A stretch of 64,000 nt of DNA from Phosphuga atrata (taxonomy: Eukaryota; Arthropoda; Insecta; Coleoptera; Silphidae), in assembly GCA_944588485.1 (NCBI GenBank), contig OX155897.1:52011818-52075817 (forward strand). Reading direction: 5' to 3'. Numbering within the stretch: position 1 is the stretch's first letter; every line of letters begins with the position of its first letter. The notes beneath the pieces were generated by a model. That model did not search any database. It was not told the DNA's origin and saw nothing but the letters and a program-made list of their open reading frames with translations. The translations under genes were made by a program, and so were the position numbers. Shown one piece after another: positions 32,301-43,591 of this stretch.

Positions 32301-33230
32301 ATGAACAGTGAAGCTGTTACCTCGGGGATCGCGCCCCCAACGGCCTCACGACCGACGCCCATTCACGTCCAGATGCGTGAATTCATTGCGGACACACCCG
32401 AGTTATGGTTTTCGGTTGTCAATTTCACGTTTGACAATCACGACATTACCGACGATCGAAGGAAACTCACCCTCCTAGTATCGGCTTTGCCTGGCAGGTA
32501 TGTGGCAGAAATCCAGGACCTGCTACAAAAACCAGCTGCGGAACGCACCTACGAACTATTCCGCAAGGAAATAATAGCGCGTCTCGGCTCGTCGCGTGCA
32601 GAAGAAATTCATGCGGTACTGGACCGCGATGAACTTGGCGACCGCAAACCTTCGCAATTCATGCAACACTTAAAACAGCGCGCCGGCTCGGGTCTGCCCG
32701 GAGAAACACTCGCGATATTGTGGACGAGGAAATTGCCCGAAAACCTACGACTAAGCCTAGCGGCTACCAAAACAAACCGCTAACCGAGTTAGCACAAATC
32801 GCAGACTCTATTGCAGAAGCTTACGCATCCGCCGGATCCCATCCAAGAATAACGGCAGTAGGAACTTCAACAACTACAAATCTGGCACCAACGGGAACAT
32901 CGTTCCCGGAAAACCTGATGATGCGGGAAATGGCAGCGGCAATCTCATCACTCACTGCCCAGGTAGCGGCACTAAACAACGGGCACATCGAACGTCGCAG
33001 TCGTGGACGGAGTCAATCGACATATGGACGCCGCCGTTCACTTTCCCGTTCCGGCGAGGACGGAATGTGCTGGTACCATACCAACTTTGGGGAGAGAGCG
33101 AAGAAATTACTTCCTAGGCCTTATTACAGGCCTTCCGCCCTGCAACTTCCAGACCCGAGAGGCGACAAGCGGTCCCGAACCAACATCATGTCGTCTCTTT
33201 ATCTACGACAAGTCCACCGCACACAGCTTC
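32301..33230 (+). pseudogene. gag of the CsRn1-like Gypsy, frameshifted
   Basis: Gag starts at the ATG at 32301 (MNSEAVTSGIAPPTAS). It has the clade's typical FTFDNHDITDDRRKLTLLVS and PAAERTYELFRKEI blocks. The frame shifts near 32720-32780 and continues with LTELAQIADSIAEAYA. Instead of a CCHC knuckle, this clade carries a CWYH...FG...C...C zinc motif. Here CWYHTNFGERAKK is present (about 33069), but the two following cysteines are lost. A basic Ser-Arg stretch precedes it. Confidence 0.88.
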
Positions 33231-36225
33231 CTTAACACCGGCACTGACCTGTGCGTGTATCCGCGAGACCTAGTTGGAGATACACGCATCGAGTCGGAAT
33301 ACCATCTGTATGCTGCCAACGACAGCAAGAGCAGTATGCACGTATGCACGTATGGCTTGCTCACGCTCACGCTAGACTTGGGCTTAAGGCGCCAATTTAG
33401 CTGGAGGTTCGTGGTGGCCGATGTTATCAAGCCAATAATCGGGGCGGACTTCCTAAAACACTACCAACTCCTGGTCGAAACTGGAGAGAGAAAACTCGTG
33501 GACAAGACCACGCTATGCACTTCCCTAGGGGAAGTAATAGCGTACCACCCGTCGCAAGTCCGAAGCGTTTCCAGCCACAACACCTCCACATACCACCAAC
33601 TGCTTAACAAGTTCGCAGGGATTACTCGCCCAAGGGGTGGACCCACCACGGCCAAACACTCCACACGACATCACATTTTGACCACTCCAGGCCCACCAGT
33701 CGCTCAACGTTCACGCAGGCTGGCCCCTGATAAGCTTACGGCCGCCAAAAACGAGTTGGAAGCCCTGATGAACCTGGGAATAGCCCGACCCTCTAAAAGC
33801 CCTTGAGCTGCTCCACTACATCTACAGCCCAAATCTACCAACGAATGGAGACCATGTGGCGACTATAGAGCACTTAACGCCCGGACAGTTCCCGACTGTT
33901 ACCCGGTACGCCACATCCAGGACTACTCTCAATCACTCAACGGCTGCCAGGTGTTCTCGACAATCGATCTTGTTCGAGCATTCAAACAAATCCCCATCGC
34001 TGAAGAGGACATCGAAAAAACAGCCATCATAACACCTTTCGGCCTCTTCGAGTTCGAGTTTATGTCATTTGGATTGAGAAACGCGGCACAGACGTTCCAG
34101 AGATTTATCGATGAGGTGCTCCAAGGTCTGGACTTCTGCTTCGCATACATAGATGACATCCTTATTGCATTGAAATCTCACATCGAACACAGGCGGCACT
34201 TGGAAACCATCTTCAAACGCCTAAGCGACTACGGAATCGTGATCAACGAGAAGAAGTGCGTCTTCGGCCAGTCGGAGGTGAAATTCCTCGGCTACCAAGT
34301 GACCAACACAGGCAACCTGACAACGCGAAGCAGCTCCGCCAGTTCCTCGGCATGATGAACGATCTACTGATAGGCAACATTAAAGGCAATGCCCCCATCA
34401 TTTGGGACCAGAAACCAACGGCAGCATTCGAGTCAAGCAAGGCTAGCCTCTCCGAAGCTACCTTACTCGCTCATCCGTTGTCAAACGCACAGCTAGCCAT
34501 TTTTAGCGATGCTTCGGATTTCGCCGTTGCAGCGGTCATCCAACAACGAGTCGGCGACGACTGGCAACCTCTGGAATTCTTCTCAAAGAAGCTGAGTCCC
34601 GCGGAAACGAAATACGGCGCATACGACCGCGAACTACTTGCCATCTATCTGGCAGTGAAACATTTTCGTTGCCTGGTGGAGGCCCGAACCTTCACCATCT
34701 AGACCGATCACAAGCCTATCACCTACGCCTTCCAAAAGAAGAACGAGGGCTCGCCTAGACAGTTCCGCCACCTCGATTATATATCGCAATTTACAACGGA
34801 CATCCGTCACATTTCAGGGGAAGAAAACGTCGTCGCTGATACCCTATCACGCATCGAAGCCCTACAAGCAGGGGTTGACTTCAACGCCTTAGCCGAAGCA
34901 CAGGGAACGGACGAAGAACTGCGCGAGTTTCTAGATGCCAATGACTCAAATTTACAGCTGCGCTTAATCCAAATGCCGGGCAGCAACATAAGAGTGCAGT
35001 GCGACGTCTCAACCCCCACCGCACGATCATTCCTCACTCGCCAATTTCGTAAGGCAGCATTCCACGCCATACACCAACTCTCACACCCAGGTGCCAACGC
35101 GACGACCAAGCTCGTAACCAAGCGTTACGTCTGGCCTTCGATCAAAGCCGACTGCCGGGAGTGGACCCGAAGCTGCCTCGAATGCCAACGCTCCAAAGTT
35201 ACTCGACACACTCAAGCTCCGATCGGTAACTTTTCTCCACCGTCAGGTCGTTTCGAGCACGTACACCTGGACATTACCATCATGGCCATGTCAGAAGGCA
35301 TACGATATTGCCTGACCATGGTAGATCGCTTTACCCGATGGCCCGAAGCCGTCCCATTATACGATCAAGAAGCAGAAACGGTGGCCAGGGCCTTCTACGA
35401 AACATGGGTTGCCAGATTCGGAACCCCACTACGGATTACCACCGACCAGGGCAGACAGTTCGAGTCGTACCTTTTTAGGAACCTCAATTACCTATTAGGT
35501 ACAACCCACCTTCGTACCACCGCTTATCACCCATCCGCAAACGCCATGGTTGAAAGATTCCACCGCCAGCTTAAGGCGGCTATCATGTGTCAACATCCAG
35601 AGTCGTGGACGAGCGCACTTCTAACTGTGTTGCTCGGGATCCGTACAGCTTGGAAGGAAGACGTGAAATCCAACTCCGCCGAACTTCTCTACGGAGAGTC
35701 ACCACGTCTTCCGGGAGAATTCTTCAGCAGCAACGACGAGAACCAAGTGAGAGACGAAGCATCGGTGTTCGTCAAACAACTCCGATACCAACAACAGGCT
35801 CTACGACCAAGCCCTAGCTCCTGACATGGCGAACACAAAATATTTATCCACAAAACGCTTGATACAGCCTCACACGTCTTCGTACGCCACGATGCAGTCC
35901 GAGCACCACTACCACCACCATACGACGGTCCGTTCCCGGTGAACCGCAAGCAAGACCGAACCATCACAGTCAGCATCAGAGGCAAGAGTCAACGGTTTCC
36001 ATCGACAGGGTAAAACCTGTATATGAAATTCTACAGCCGCAGGATTTTCCAACACGCAATAATCCAAGACAAACACCGCTAGAACAAATTGCCGAACAAA
36101 AAAACGATCCGCAACCTCCACCAATCCAGGAAGAACCAGCACCCGAGCCCATCCTAGAGCCTCCTCCTAGAAGACCAAAGCGCACCGTCCGCATACCCGA
36201 TCGATACCAAGCAGGATTCGGGTAA
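33190..36225 (+). pseudogene. pol of the CsRn1-like Gypsy, multiply broken
   Basis: The protease site reads FLNTGTDL at 33228-33251: the catalytic Asp of DTGA is Asn (AAC at 33234-33236). TGA at 33804-33806 ends the first frame before RT. RT is open from about 33810 (STIDLVRAFKQIP with motif A Asp, AYIDDILIA at 34144-34170). Deletions near 34315 and 34360 remove the segment between RT and RNase H. RNase H (FSDASDFAVAAVIQQ) ends at TAG 34699-34701. Integrase keeps its zinc motif (HAIHQLSHPG...CLECQRSK), both Asp (LDITIMAM, TTDQGRQF) and Glu (MVERFHRQLK). TGA at 35822-35824 precedes the C-terminal part with PPYDGPFPV. The element is inactive. Confidence 0.92.
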
Positions 36226-36231
36226 ATCTCT

Positions 36232-36243
36232 AGCAGGGGGTAC
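36232..36243 (+). other. Polypurine tract, CsRn1-like Gypsy
   Basis: AGCAGGGGGTAC immediately precedes the 3' LTR and would prime plus-strand synthesis. Confidence 0.8.
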
Positions 36244-36515
36244 TGTGGCGAGCAAGTCTCGACATGTAGAACCGAGCACGCACGGCCGGCAGACCCGAAT
36301 ATGCCCGGCGGCAGAGTCTCAGTCTTTGACGCGCCGCTCAAGAGCACACATCGAATTCAAGACGCAATCAGCCGACAATCTAACATTACTTGAATTACTG
36401 TACGGCATACATATATAAGTTTATTAAATGTAAGTTGTTAATAAAACACTATTTGATATAATATAATACAATCGTCTAAGTTAATTTAATATATCCTTGC
36501 ACTTAACACGCCAAA
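36244..36515 (+). repeat. 3' LTR, CsRn1-like Gypsy
   Basis: 272 bp, very similar to the 5' LTR. Differences by eye are few (for example CGATACG against CGACATG, and CTACGATATTC against GTACGGCATAC), which suggests a fairly recent insertion. Confidence 0.92.
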
Positions 36516-36519
36516 GTGA

Positions 36520-37717
36520 TAAATAAAATGCTGCACGATCTTTAATTTTAGATAATAATGGCATATCATCTCCAATTATATGCTGAACACATGTAGGGCA
36601 GTCAATTTTCTTAACTACTTTCTTTGAAATATAGCCTGCAATATATTCCACAACATTATCAATATAAGGGTTTAATTGCCAGAAACTACTTACATAATCA
36701 TGCGCAAAATCTGATACAGGTTTATCCAGCGTTGAAAGAACACAAAAGGGACAAGCATTCTGTTTTCTCGTTGAGACAACATGCAAAATTTCAACCCCAT
36801 CAAAGAGGCAGTTGCCATTCTCTACCTCATTGATTTCGTGACTCACCAACAAGCGTTTATATGCACTTTTAAAATGGTGAGCGTCAGGGTTATTATTAAA
36901 CCCTCCCCTACTTCTAATTGCACTAAAAAATGTAAAAAAATAATCTTGAAAAAGTTTATATGTCAACAAAAATGTGAAACCGTTGGTTTTTAATTTATCA
37001 AACAGCGGAAACATATTTGTTAATAATGTTATTAAGCCTATAAAGCCAGTTTTCCTATTGGATTTTAGGAGGGCTTTGCCATCTGCATCATTTAAACTAG
37101 TAATATAGGAGAGAAAATTATCTGCATGCTCCTTCATTACTTTGTAGTTGCTCTCTGTTAATGGAGCATCAAATTGTTTTTTAGAGTAACTATTTTTACA
37201 ATTCAGCATATCTGCAATATTGTTAAAAGTTAAACAGAAATCTGCAGTGGGCAAGCAGCCTGAAAATTGTGTTTTTAAATGTGAATCAAGAACTGTACTT
37301 AAAAAATGTCTCTAAATAATCTCTACAAAAGACTTATAGACACTCTCACTTAAAACTTGAATTGCTAATCGAACGTTCATGCGGTTGTTAGTAAAATTTA
37401 CATGCTTCTCTGTTAATTTGTTAGCCATCAATAACCTCATCAATAACCAAATTGATGATAATTTTTTTTGAAGTAGCACGAAAGGCCATAGCATCCAATG
37501 TCTCGTTTGTGAAACCTGGGGAACCATCGACAACTCTGTACCATTGTCGCTCGATCGATGGATGTGGCAAAAGTTTATTCCAATACTTTCGAACATAATT
37601 GTAGGCCTCTGGCGAGTAGAAATGTAGGGTCAAGGCAAAACTCCGTATTTCAGGCGAATACTGTCCCTTTTTCTTTATTTTACGTGACACAATTTCCCTC
37701 ATGCTACTAGGTAGCAC
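36520..37717 (-). pseudogene. P transposase middle and C-terminal part, catalytic core deleted
   Basis: YSPEIRSFALTLHFYSPEAY (from about 37657) is the hallmark entry to the P-element transposase domain and runs to the first RNase H strand, INLVIDE. There the frame stops, and the sequence jumps to KLTEKHVNFTNNRMNVRLA (from 37420), which belongs far downstream. About 200 residues that should hold the remaining catalytic acids and GTP-binding insert are missing. The join lies in a TTATTGATG repeat. The C-terminal part is open to IGDDMPLLSKIKDRAAFYL, where the CsRn1 Gypsy inserted. This is a non-autonomous derivative. Confidence 0.85.
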
Positions 37718-38042
37718 CTCCTATAAAAAAATCTATAAATGCATGGAAAAATATAGTGAGTTCGAGAAAAAATAATACTACACCCTTAACCATATTAATC
37801 TATTATCATAGCAATAATGCCAATGTTCAAGCATGGTTTTATAAATTTGAAATTCAAACCTTCTATTTATTAATTAAGATAGTCTTGGAGTAGCATTTGA
37901 AGAAATCATGATATATGTACCATTAGAGTATTTCCTGCTTCTTCAGTAATTAGTCCTTGGCTACGCAAATTTTTTATAAAATCTTCCAGAGAAGCAATAT
38001 GTTTCAAAAGCTATCTACTTTTATCCTGTAACCTTTTTATTT

Positions 38043-38760
38043 TCATGTTTTTTCGGCGTCACATCGTCTCACTAATGACAAAACTCTTTGAGCTTTTCTA
38101 GGGGTTGCCATGTCAGGGGTTGTAATTTCAGAAATAAATCGTGGCTCTGCAAATTTTTGCTTTTTAGGAGTATGAATTATTTCTACACTCTCAGCACCTG
38201 AAAGTAGACAAATGCATTTATAAAAATTAATACAAACTAGTGCAATAACTCTTACTTTCTTTTTTTCCTCATTAGATACTAGTACTTTTGTTGGCATCTG
38301 TATGACAGGTTCTGTTGCGGCGATTTCAACCTCAGATGTTATTACAGCCGGTGTTGCCAATAGGCAAATATCTTCCTTTACATGTGTAGATGAAGCTTCA
38401 ATAAATTCATCAAGTACTGCAGGTGGTGGGTTAGGAACTGATACTGTTGGCACTGTCTCCCTTTTAAGAACCATTCTTCCACCATATAGTTTTGCATTGG
38501 GTTCCATATAATCATCCATTTTAAAGTGAAGTGAACATAATCTAGTGTGTGATATGTCATCCACTTCTTCTGATAATCCAACAGCCTTAAACCATGCTTT
38601 GCGCGTCGTTGCATCCTTAGGAAATCTTTATAACATCATTTGATTAATATATGGATCAATTTTTGGAATAACATCTACAATACAATAATTTTAATACTTA
38701 CTTATGAAGGCTTCTTTTGGGACGCGAGGATTTGATCGATAAACACAAGTAACAACTTGT
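38043..38760 (-). pseudogene. P transposase N-terminal part: THAP zinc finger
   Basis: The THAP domain binds the transposon ends. A first piece (about 38757-38702) reads VTCVYRSNPRVPKEAF. It is followed by FPKDATTRKAWFKAVGL (about 38625-38575) and the closing C2CH part RLCSLHFKMDDY, so the domain is divided by an intron-like gap without a clean splice pair. A linker rich in Pro, Thr and Glu leads to a basic end, VRRCDAEKT. Just downstream (38040-37920) a stop-interrupted helix KIKRLQDK...LLKHIASLEDFIKNL probably formed the coiled coil known in this family. Confidence 0.75.
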
Positions 38761-39026
38761 CAACATGTTTAAACTAAATATATGGATTTAACACACCACA
38801 CAACGAGAAAAAACCATATATATTGAAAAACACTAAAATTAGGTTAGGCACGCGTCTCTTGTCGAGTCATGTGTTAAATTACGGGCTTGGAATTGGTTGG
38901 TAGTTGGCGCAAGCGTACTAGCCATCAATCAGACTACGGTACAGCAACATGGTTGTTATCTCGTTCTGATAACTTTCGCCTCCAAAGACGCAATATAGAC
39001 AGTACTATATTCGGGGTACTATGTAC

Positions 39027-39171
39027 GGGTGAACGCTCGGGATCATGGTGTGACGTTTTCTAAGCAGACATACCTCAAATTTGAAATTTGACAGGTGTCA
39101 ACTCTCAGTTCAGTAAGCAAGTAACAAGTTCAACGGTAGCCGACACTGGACAGATAGATTCGATAGAAGTT
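39027..39171 (+). repeat. 5S-rRNA-like SINE, copy D (second module only)
   Basis: Starts inside the second 5S-like module (GGGTGAACGCTCGGGATCATGG) and runs to CGATAGAAGTT and an A-rich tail, which leads directly into copy E. Confidence 0.75.
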
Positions 39172-39224
39172 AAAAAAAAGCAAAAAAAAGTAAATAATTA
39201 CTCAATAAATAAAATAATAAATTT

Positions 39225-39692
39225 AAAAATAATAATTATACAGCGATAGAAAAAAAAGAAAGAAGGAAAAATAATTCTAATTTCAGGTAACTGCCAAGTC
39301 GTTGATAAAATAGCGGTTGTGCAATGACATTTTTTTTGTTTTTTTCTAAGTGTCGACTGTCAATCAACCGAGAAAAACTTGGAAAGTTGAGCACGCAGGT
39401 TCGAGGACAGAGCTCGAATGGGTGACCACTGCGGATCATGACGTGACGTTTTCTAAGCTGCCATACGTCAAATTTGACATTTGACAGCTGTCAACTGTTA
39501 ATCAACCGAGAAAAACTTGTAAAGTTGAACAGGCATGTTCGAGTACAGCTCTTGAATGGGTGACCGCTCCTGATCACGGTGTGACGTTTTCTAAGCAGAA
39601 ATACGTCAAATTTGACATTTAACAGGTGTCAGTTCAGTGAGCAAGTAACAATTTTCAACGGTCGTCGACACTGGACAGATTCGATAGAAGTT
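39225..39692 (+). repeat. 5S-rRNA-like SINE, copy E
   Basis: A complete dimer: head AATTATACAGCGATAG, two modules (GGGTGACC at 39420 and 39559) and the tail ending TCGATAGAAGTT. It lies head-to-tail between copies D and F. Confidence 0.8.
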
Positions 39693-39740
39693 ATAAAAAA
39701 CAAAAACAAAAATAAGCAAATAATTACTCAAAGAATAAAT

Positions 39741-39916
39741 TAAAAAATAATAATTATACAGCGAGAGTAAAAAAAGAGAAAGAAAAATAAATCTAATGTC
39801 AGGTAACTGCCACGTCGTTGATGAAATATCGGTTGTGCAATGAATTTTTTTTGGCATGTTCGAGGGCAGAACTTGAATAGGTGACTACTCCGGATCAAGG
39901 CGTGATGTTTTCTAAG
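39741..39916 (+). repeat. 5S-rRNA-like SINE, copy F, left part
   Basis: Head and first module of a SINE interrupted at TTTTCTAAG by the G3 Gypsy element. The second part lies at 55083-55336, 15 kb away, joined by a CTAAG duplication. The first module lacks its A-like box. Confidence 0.85.
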
Positions 39917-40151
39917 TAATATGTATTGAGGTGGTCAAGTGTCCAGTGGAGAGGTATATAAAAAAACTATATAGGCTTGAACATACGTGTTAACAGAACT
40001 TAGACCGTGTAAAAGTACTTCTTGACACTCCGATGGGTGGGAGAAGAGAAAGCAAGGTCTCGTCTGCCACCACCTGACTCCATTCTTCTCTTCAAAGACA
40101 ATTTACTCTGGAGATGGACAAACGAACAATAATACAGATAACAGTACACTA
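39917..40151 (-). repeat. 3' LTR of Gypsy G3
   Basis: About 230 bp. The plus strand reads ATGTATTGAGGTGG... to ...AACAGTACACTA. A purine tract on the minus strand (inverse of CATTTCCTCCCCCTTAC, 40152-40168) lies just inside it. The exact terminus is uncertain by a few bases. Confidence 0.85.
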
Positions 40152-40169
40152 CATTTCCTCCCCCTTACA

Positions 40170-41727
40170 AAAAGATACAATATACAGAATAAAATACATA
40201 AAATACAAACATTAAAATAATAATTGACCAAAATAAACAGACTAAAATGATTACTATAATACATAAAACAATAAACATACAAAACACTATATTAAAAATA
40301 ATGAATTTGTCACAGATTGTCCGCAAATCTGACTGGGGGTCTAACAATTCTACCCGAACGTGTTTTAATTTCACTTGGATTAGAACTACTGTGGCAAGGT
40401 GGACCAATTGATGATCTTAGCGGTAACGATTGATCAACTGTGACTACTGGTCCGTAAAAATCAAAATCCACTGTTCACAGTCAAATTCCACAGCATCACG
40501 TGGACCTCTTGTAGTAGTATCTTTAAGCGAACTTAACTTAATTTGGTTATAATGAACCTTCCTTATATCTCCTCCTTCGGACAACTTTACTAAATACGTC
40601 ATTGGTCTAACTTTCAATTTTATGACTGCCTCTAACTATTTCTCTTGACTTTTTAAATGTCTTTTTAACTAACACATTAGTTCCTTCTTCGAAAATTGAC
40701 GACCTATCCCTAGTATGACGTTTAAAAACTTTATCCTTTTTAGACATTAATGACAAAGGGGTACGAGGGACATAAGACAACAAACTAGCCATTGGCGAAA
40801 CACCTGTTACGGACGATGGCGTTAATCTTTAACTAAACAGACAATCTGTAAGGTGTTGCTGAATAGTAAGATGTTCACCACCTTCTGATAACAGCGATTT
40901 TACCAACAACTTTTTAAAAGTCTGGACCTACCTTTCGGCCAATCCATTAGACTATGGGTTATATGACGCTCTAAATAAAAATTTGATACCTTTGCTATCA
41001 CAAAATTCTTTAAATTTGAACGATGAAAATGGAGCACCACTATCACAAACAATAGTATAAGGATATGCAAATCGCGACATAACTTGATCTAATTTACATT
41101 TTAAATCGAAAAAATTAGTTGATGACATTACAAAACACTTACCCATTTTGAGTAAGCATCACACATAATTAAATATGGATTTCCATGCCAATCAAACAAA
41201 TCTATATGGACTCTTTCCCAAGGCTTCCTTGCTTTGGGCCATGACTCCCTAATTTTTCTTGAATTGGACTTTTGAACCGATTGACATATAGAACAATGAT
41301 ATATTACTCTCTCGATATCTTGATTTAAATTTAACCACCATACGTATGACCTAGCTAATAATTTAGTTCTGACCATACCTGCATGACCATGATGTAATAA
41401 TTTAAGTACTCTATCTTGTAAGGAACGTGGTATAACCACTCTATTACCAAAAAGAAGACATCCATCACGCACTGTCAGAATTTCTCTTAACTTATGATAA
41501 CGTTTATAGACATCTTCCGTTGGAAACGGATACCAACTGTTTAAGATTAATTCTTTGACCTTCCAAAGATGGAGATCTTTATCTGTATGTGATTGAATTT
41601 CCGGAAACGGAACAATTGGAGTAGACAAATAGATAAAATCACAATTTGGTTCATCTACTGGTTGTGCAGACGGTAATCGAGACAACAGCTTGAGGAATTT
41701 TAGTTCCTTTCTTAAAAACAATGTCAA
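40170..41727 (-). pseudogene. Integrase region of Gypsy G3
   Basis: The zinc-binding H2C2 region (LLHHGHAGMVRTK ... CSICQSVQ) and the first catalytic Asp (VHIDLFDWHGNPY) are in one open frame (41727-41128). A second frame carries the next Asp (VCDSGAPFSSFKFKEFC, about 41050) and ends at ASYNP with a stop just before the region that should hold the catalytic Glu. Degraded C-terminal similarity continues through 40792-40607 (TPLSLMSKKDKVFKRH) to about 40350. Fragments lie in at least three frames, so the gene is dead. Confidence 0.85.
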
Positions 41728-42290
41728 AATTATAAGCTGGCAAAATAATAGACCATCGAACTAATTTAGATGATGCCAAAATTAGAACTTTCCTGTTCTG
41801 AGCAAATAAGAATTTTATTGGTTCGTGATTACAATAAATAGTGAACGGTCTTCCAAATAAATATTTGTGGAACTTTTGTACACCAAATATGACTGCTACA
41901 CCTTCTTTATGATGTTGACAATAATTCCTCTGAGCTGATGTTAATGACGCAGACTCAAAAGCTATTGGAGACTCTATTCCGTCAACTAAATGATTTAAAA
42001 CATCGCCTACTCCGTATGCGTTGGCATCTTCAGTTAATCTAACTGGTTTTGATGGATCAAACAAAACTAAAAGTGCCTTTTCAGACAACACTTATTTACT
42101 TTTTTCGAAAGCACTCTCCCTATCCGAATTCCATTCCCACTGAACATCTTTTCTTAACAACTCATGTAAGGGTTCTAATAAAGTGGGACACATTCTAATA
42201 AACTGTTTATATAAACTTAGCATAGACAAATACGACTTAATCTGTGTGAAATTTTGTGGAGGGGGTGCTGACATAATTTTAACTACCTTA
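41651..42290 (-). pseudogene. RNase H region of Gypsy G3
   Basis: Reads the RT connection (YLSMLSLYKQFIRMCPTLL, about 42230) and then, after a stop near 42090, the RNase H domain: VRLTEDANAYGVGDVLNHL, QRNYCQHHKEGVAVIFGVQ and KYLFGRPFTIYCNHEPIKF. The TTDAS-like start has TEDAN. A frame change near 41700 separates it from integrase. Confidence 0.85.
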
Positions 42291-42300
42291 GACTTTGACA

Positions 42301-42580
42301 CAGTGGTGTAGTGGTGAAGGCATCCTCTCGCTACACCGAGATCCCGGGTTCGATTCCCGGACAAACCGTGAAATTTTTCACGGAACTATGTTGTGGCCAC
42401 CTCGTGGAAAGCAATGGCAAACTACCACGAGTAATTCTGCCAAGAGAACCTCTCAAATAGTGCCATTCGGAACCGGCGATAAACTGAAGGTCCCGCATAT
42501 GAGTGTGACGATGCGTTCCACAAGTATGCGCGAGAGGTTGCCTACGCTAGAACACTAGTATGGCACCCTAAGAAGAAGAA
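42301..42580 (+). repeat. tRNA-derived SINE
   Basis: 280 bp with a 10-bp target duplication GACTTTGACA (42291-42300 and 42581-42590) in the G3 pol gene. The tRNA-like head has an A box (GTGGTGTAGTGGTGAAGG) and a B box (GGTTCGATTCCCGG at 42348-42361). The body contains GGAAAGCAATGGCAAACTAC, and the tail is (AAG)n. The tRNA part does not fold into a normal acceptor stem and is not a tRNA gene. Confidence 0.9.
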
Positions 42581-42590
42581 GACTTTGACA

Positions 42591-43591
42591 GACTTTTTCC
42601 TCGACTTGACAATACTAAACCTAAAAATACCAACGAATCTACAAAAAATTCGCTCTTAGTTACATTAATTTTTACATTCAACTTTTCTAAACGGGTGAGT
42701 ACCTTAAACAAGACTTTCTCACATTTATTTTTACTAGTACCACCAATCAAAATATGATCAAGATAAGCTGCACACCTATCGATATCTTTCAAGATGGTAT
42801 CCATGACTAACTGAAAATTGGCTGTAGCCGACGCTAAACCAAACACTAAACGATTATACCTATATAAACCATTCGACGTATTAATTGTTAAAAGCTCTGT
42901 ACTACTTTTCTTAACACCAAACTGAAAATAGGCATTTGTAGAATCTATTGTACAATTTTTTTTACAACCTACAAATTTATTAAAAACATCCTTCGGTCTT
43001 GGCGTTGGATACTGATCAATTCTCAAGTGAGGATCTACTGTACGCTTGAAGTTAACACATACACGAAGTTTACCCTTCCTCTTAGAAACACATACAATGG
43101 GTGAGGCCCATCGACTGGTTTTGACCATAGTAATAATTCCCTTGATTCTAATCGAGACAATTCCTGAGAAACTTCGGATCTTAAGGCATACGGTACCTCG
43201 TACGCACAGTGTGGTATCCTCTTTTAGAGTGATATCTACAACCGAATTCTGAATTGGTAACTCATTGTCTTTAATAGAAAAAGTTCTTGGATACTTATGT
43301 TTTAGACTGAATAATTTCCTCCTGTTGCGAGGATGTAACAACAGTATCAACCTTAGGTGTGTGCCTTTCTTCCAAAACCAATCTCCATGAGGGGTATAGA
43401 ACATGTAACCAATTTCGACCTAAAATAGCTGAACACGACAAATGCTTAACTACAATAATTGACAACTCTCTGTTATCTACTTTAACAACAATATATCTCA
43501 AACATTCAACTCTTCTTTGTTTGCGGCTCTCAACATCCCAATAAAACTTTCTAACGGTTTATGACTAAATTTGGACAAGTAACAATTTTCA
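42591..43591 (-). pseudogene. Protease C-terminal part and RT of Gypsy G3
   Basis: Just after the hAT junction the protease continues (SENCYLSKFSHKPLE) to the ILGRNWLHVLYPSW block. RT follows: ASPIVCVSKRKGKLRVCVNF, motif A TIDSTNAYFQ with its Asp kept, then AAYLDHILIGG at 42760 or so. Motif C should be YxDD; here the second Asp is His (CAT). Frame breaks separate the protease pieces from RT near 43400. The right end of this frame is cut by the tRNA-derived SINE. Confidence 0.88.

Larger units (their letters stand above)
31855..36515 (+). mobile_element. CsRn1/Kabuki-like Gypsy retrotransposon
   Basis: A 4661-bp plus-strand element with both LTRs, a tRNA-Trp primer site, gag, pol and a polypurine tract. 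The 4-bp target duplication is GTGA (31851-31854 and 36516-36519), placed inside the P transposase gene. The coding DNA is markedly richer in G+C than its AT-rich surroundings. Several nonsense codons, one frameshift in gag, and deletions in pol make it inactive. Confidence 0.95.
31246..38941 (-). mobile_element. P-type (THAP9-like) DNA transposon, internally deleted
   Basis: Bounded by 36-bp inverted repeats: TACCGTAGTGTGAATC...GCGCTTGCGCC at 31246-31281 and its inverse at 38906-38941, with 9 mismatches and no gaps. The minus strand encodes a P/THAP9-like transposase in pieces. Its own length without the inserted Gypsy element is about 3.0 kb. I could not find a matching 8-bp target duplication. 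At the left end TACCGTAGTG occurs twice (31233 and 31246), which obscures the exact terminus. Confidence 0.85.

Noticed and set aside
38043..38760. Host THAP-domain transcription factor
   Set aside because: The same strand continues into a P transposase and the unit is bounded by 36-bp inverted repeats.
42301..42370. Possible tRNA gene with A and B boxes
   Set aside because: No proper acceptor stem; flanked by a 10-bp duplication and a SINE body with an (AAG)n tail, so it is the head of a SINE.
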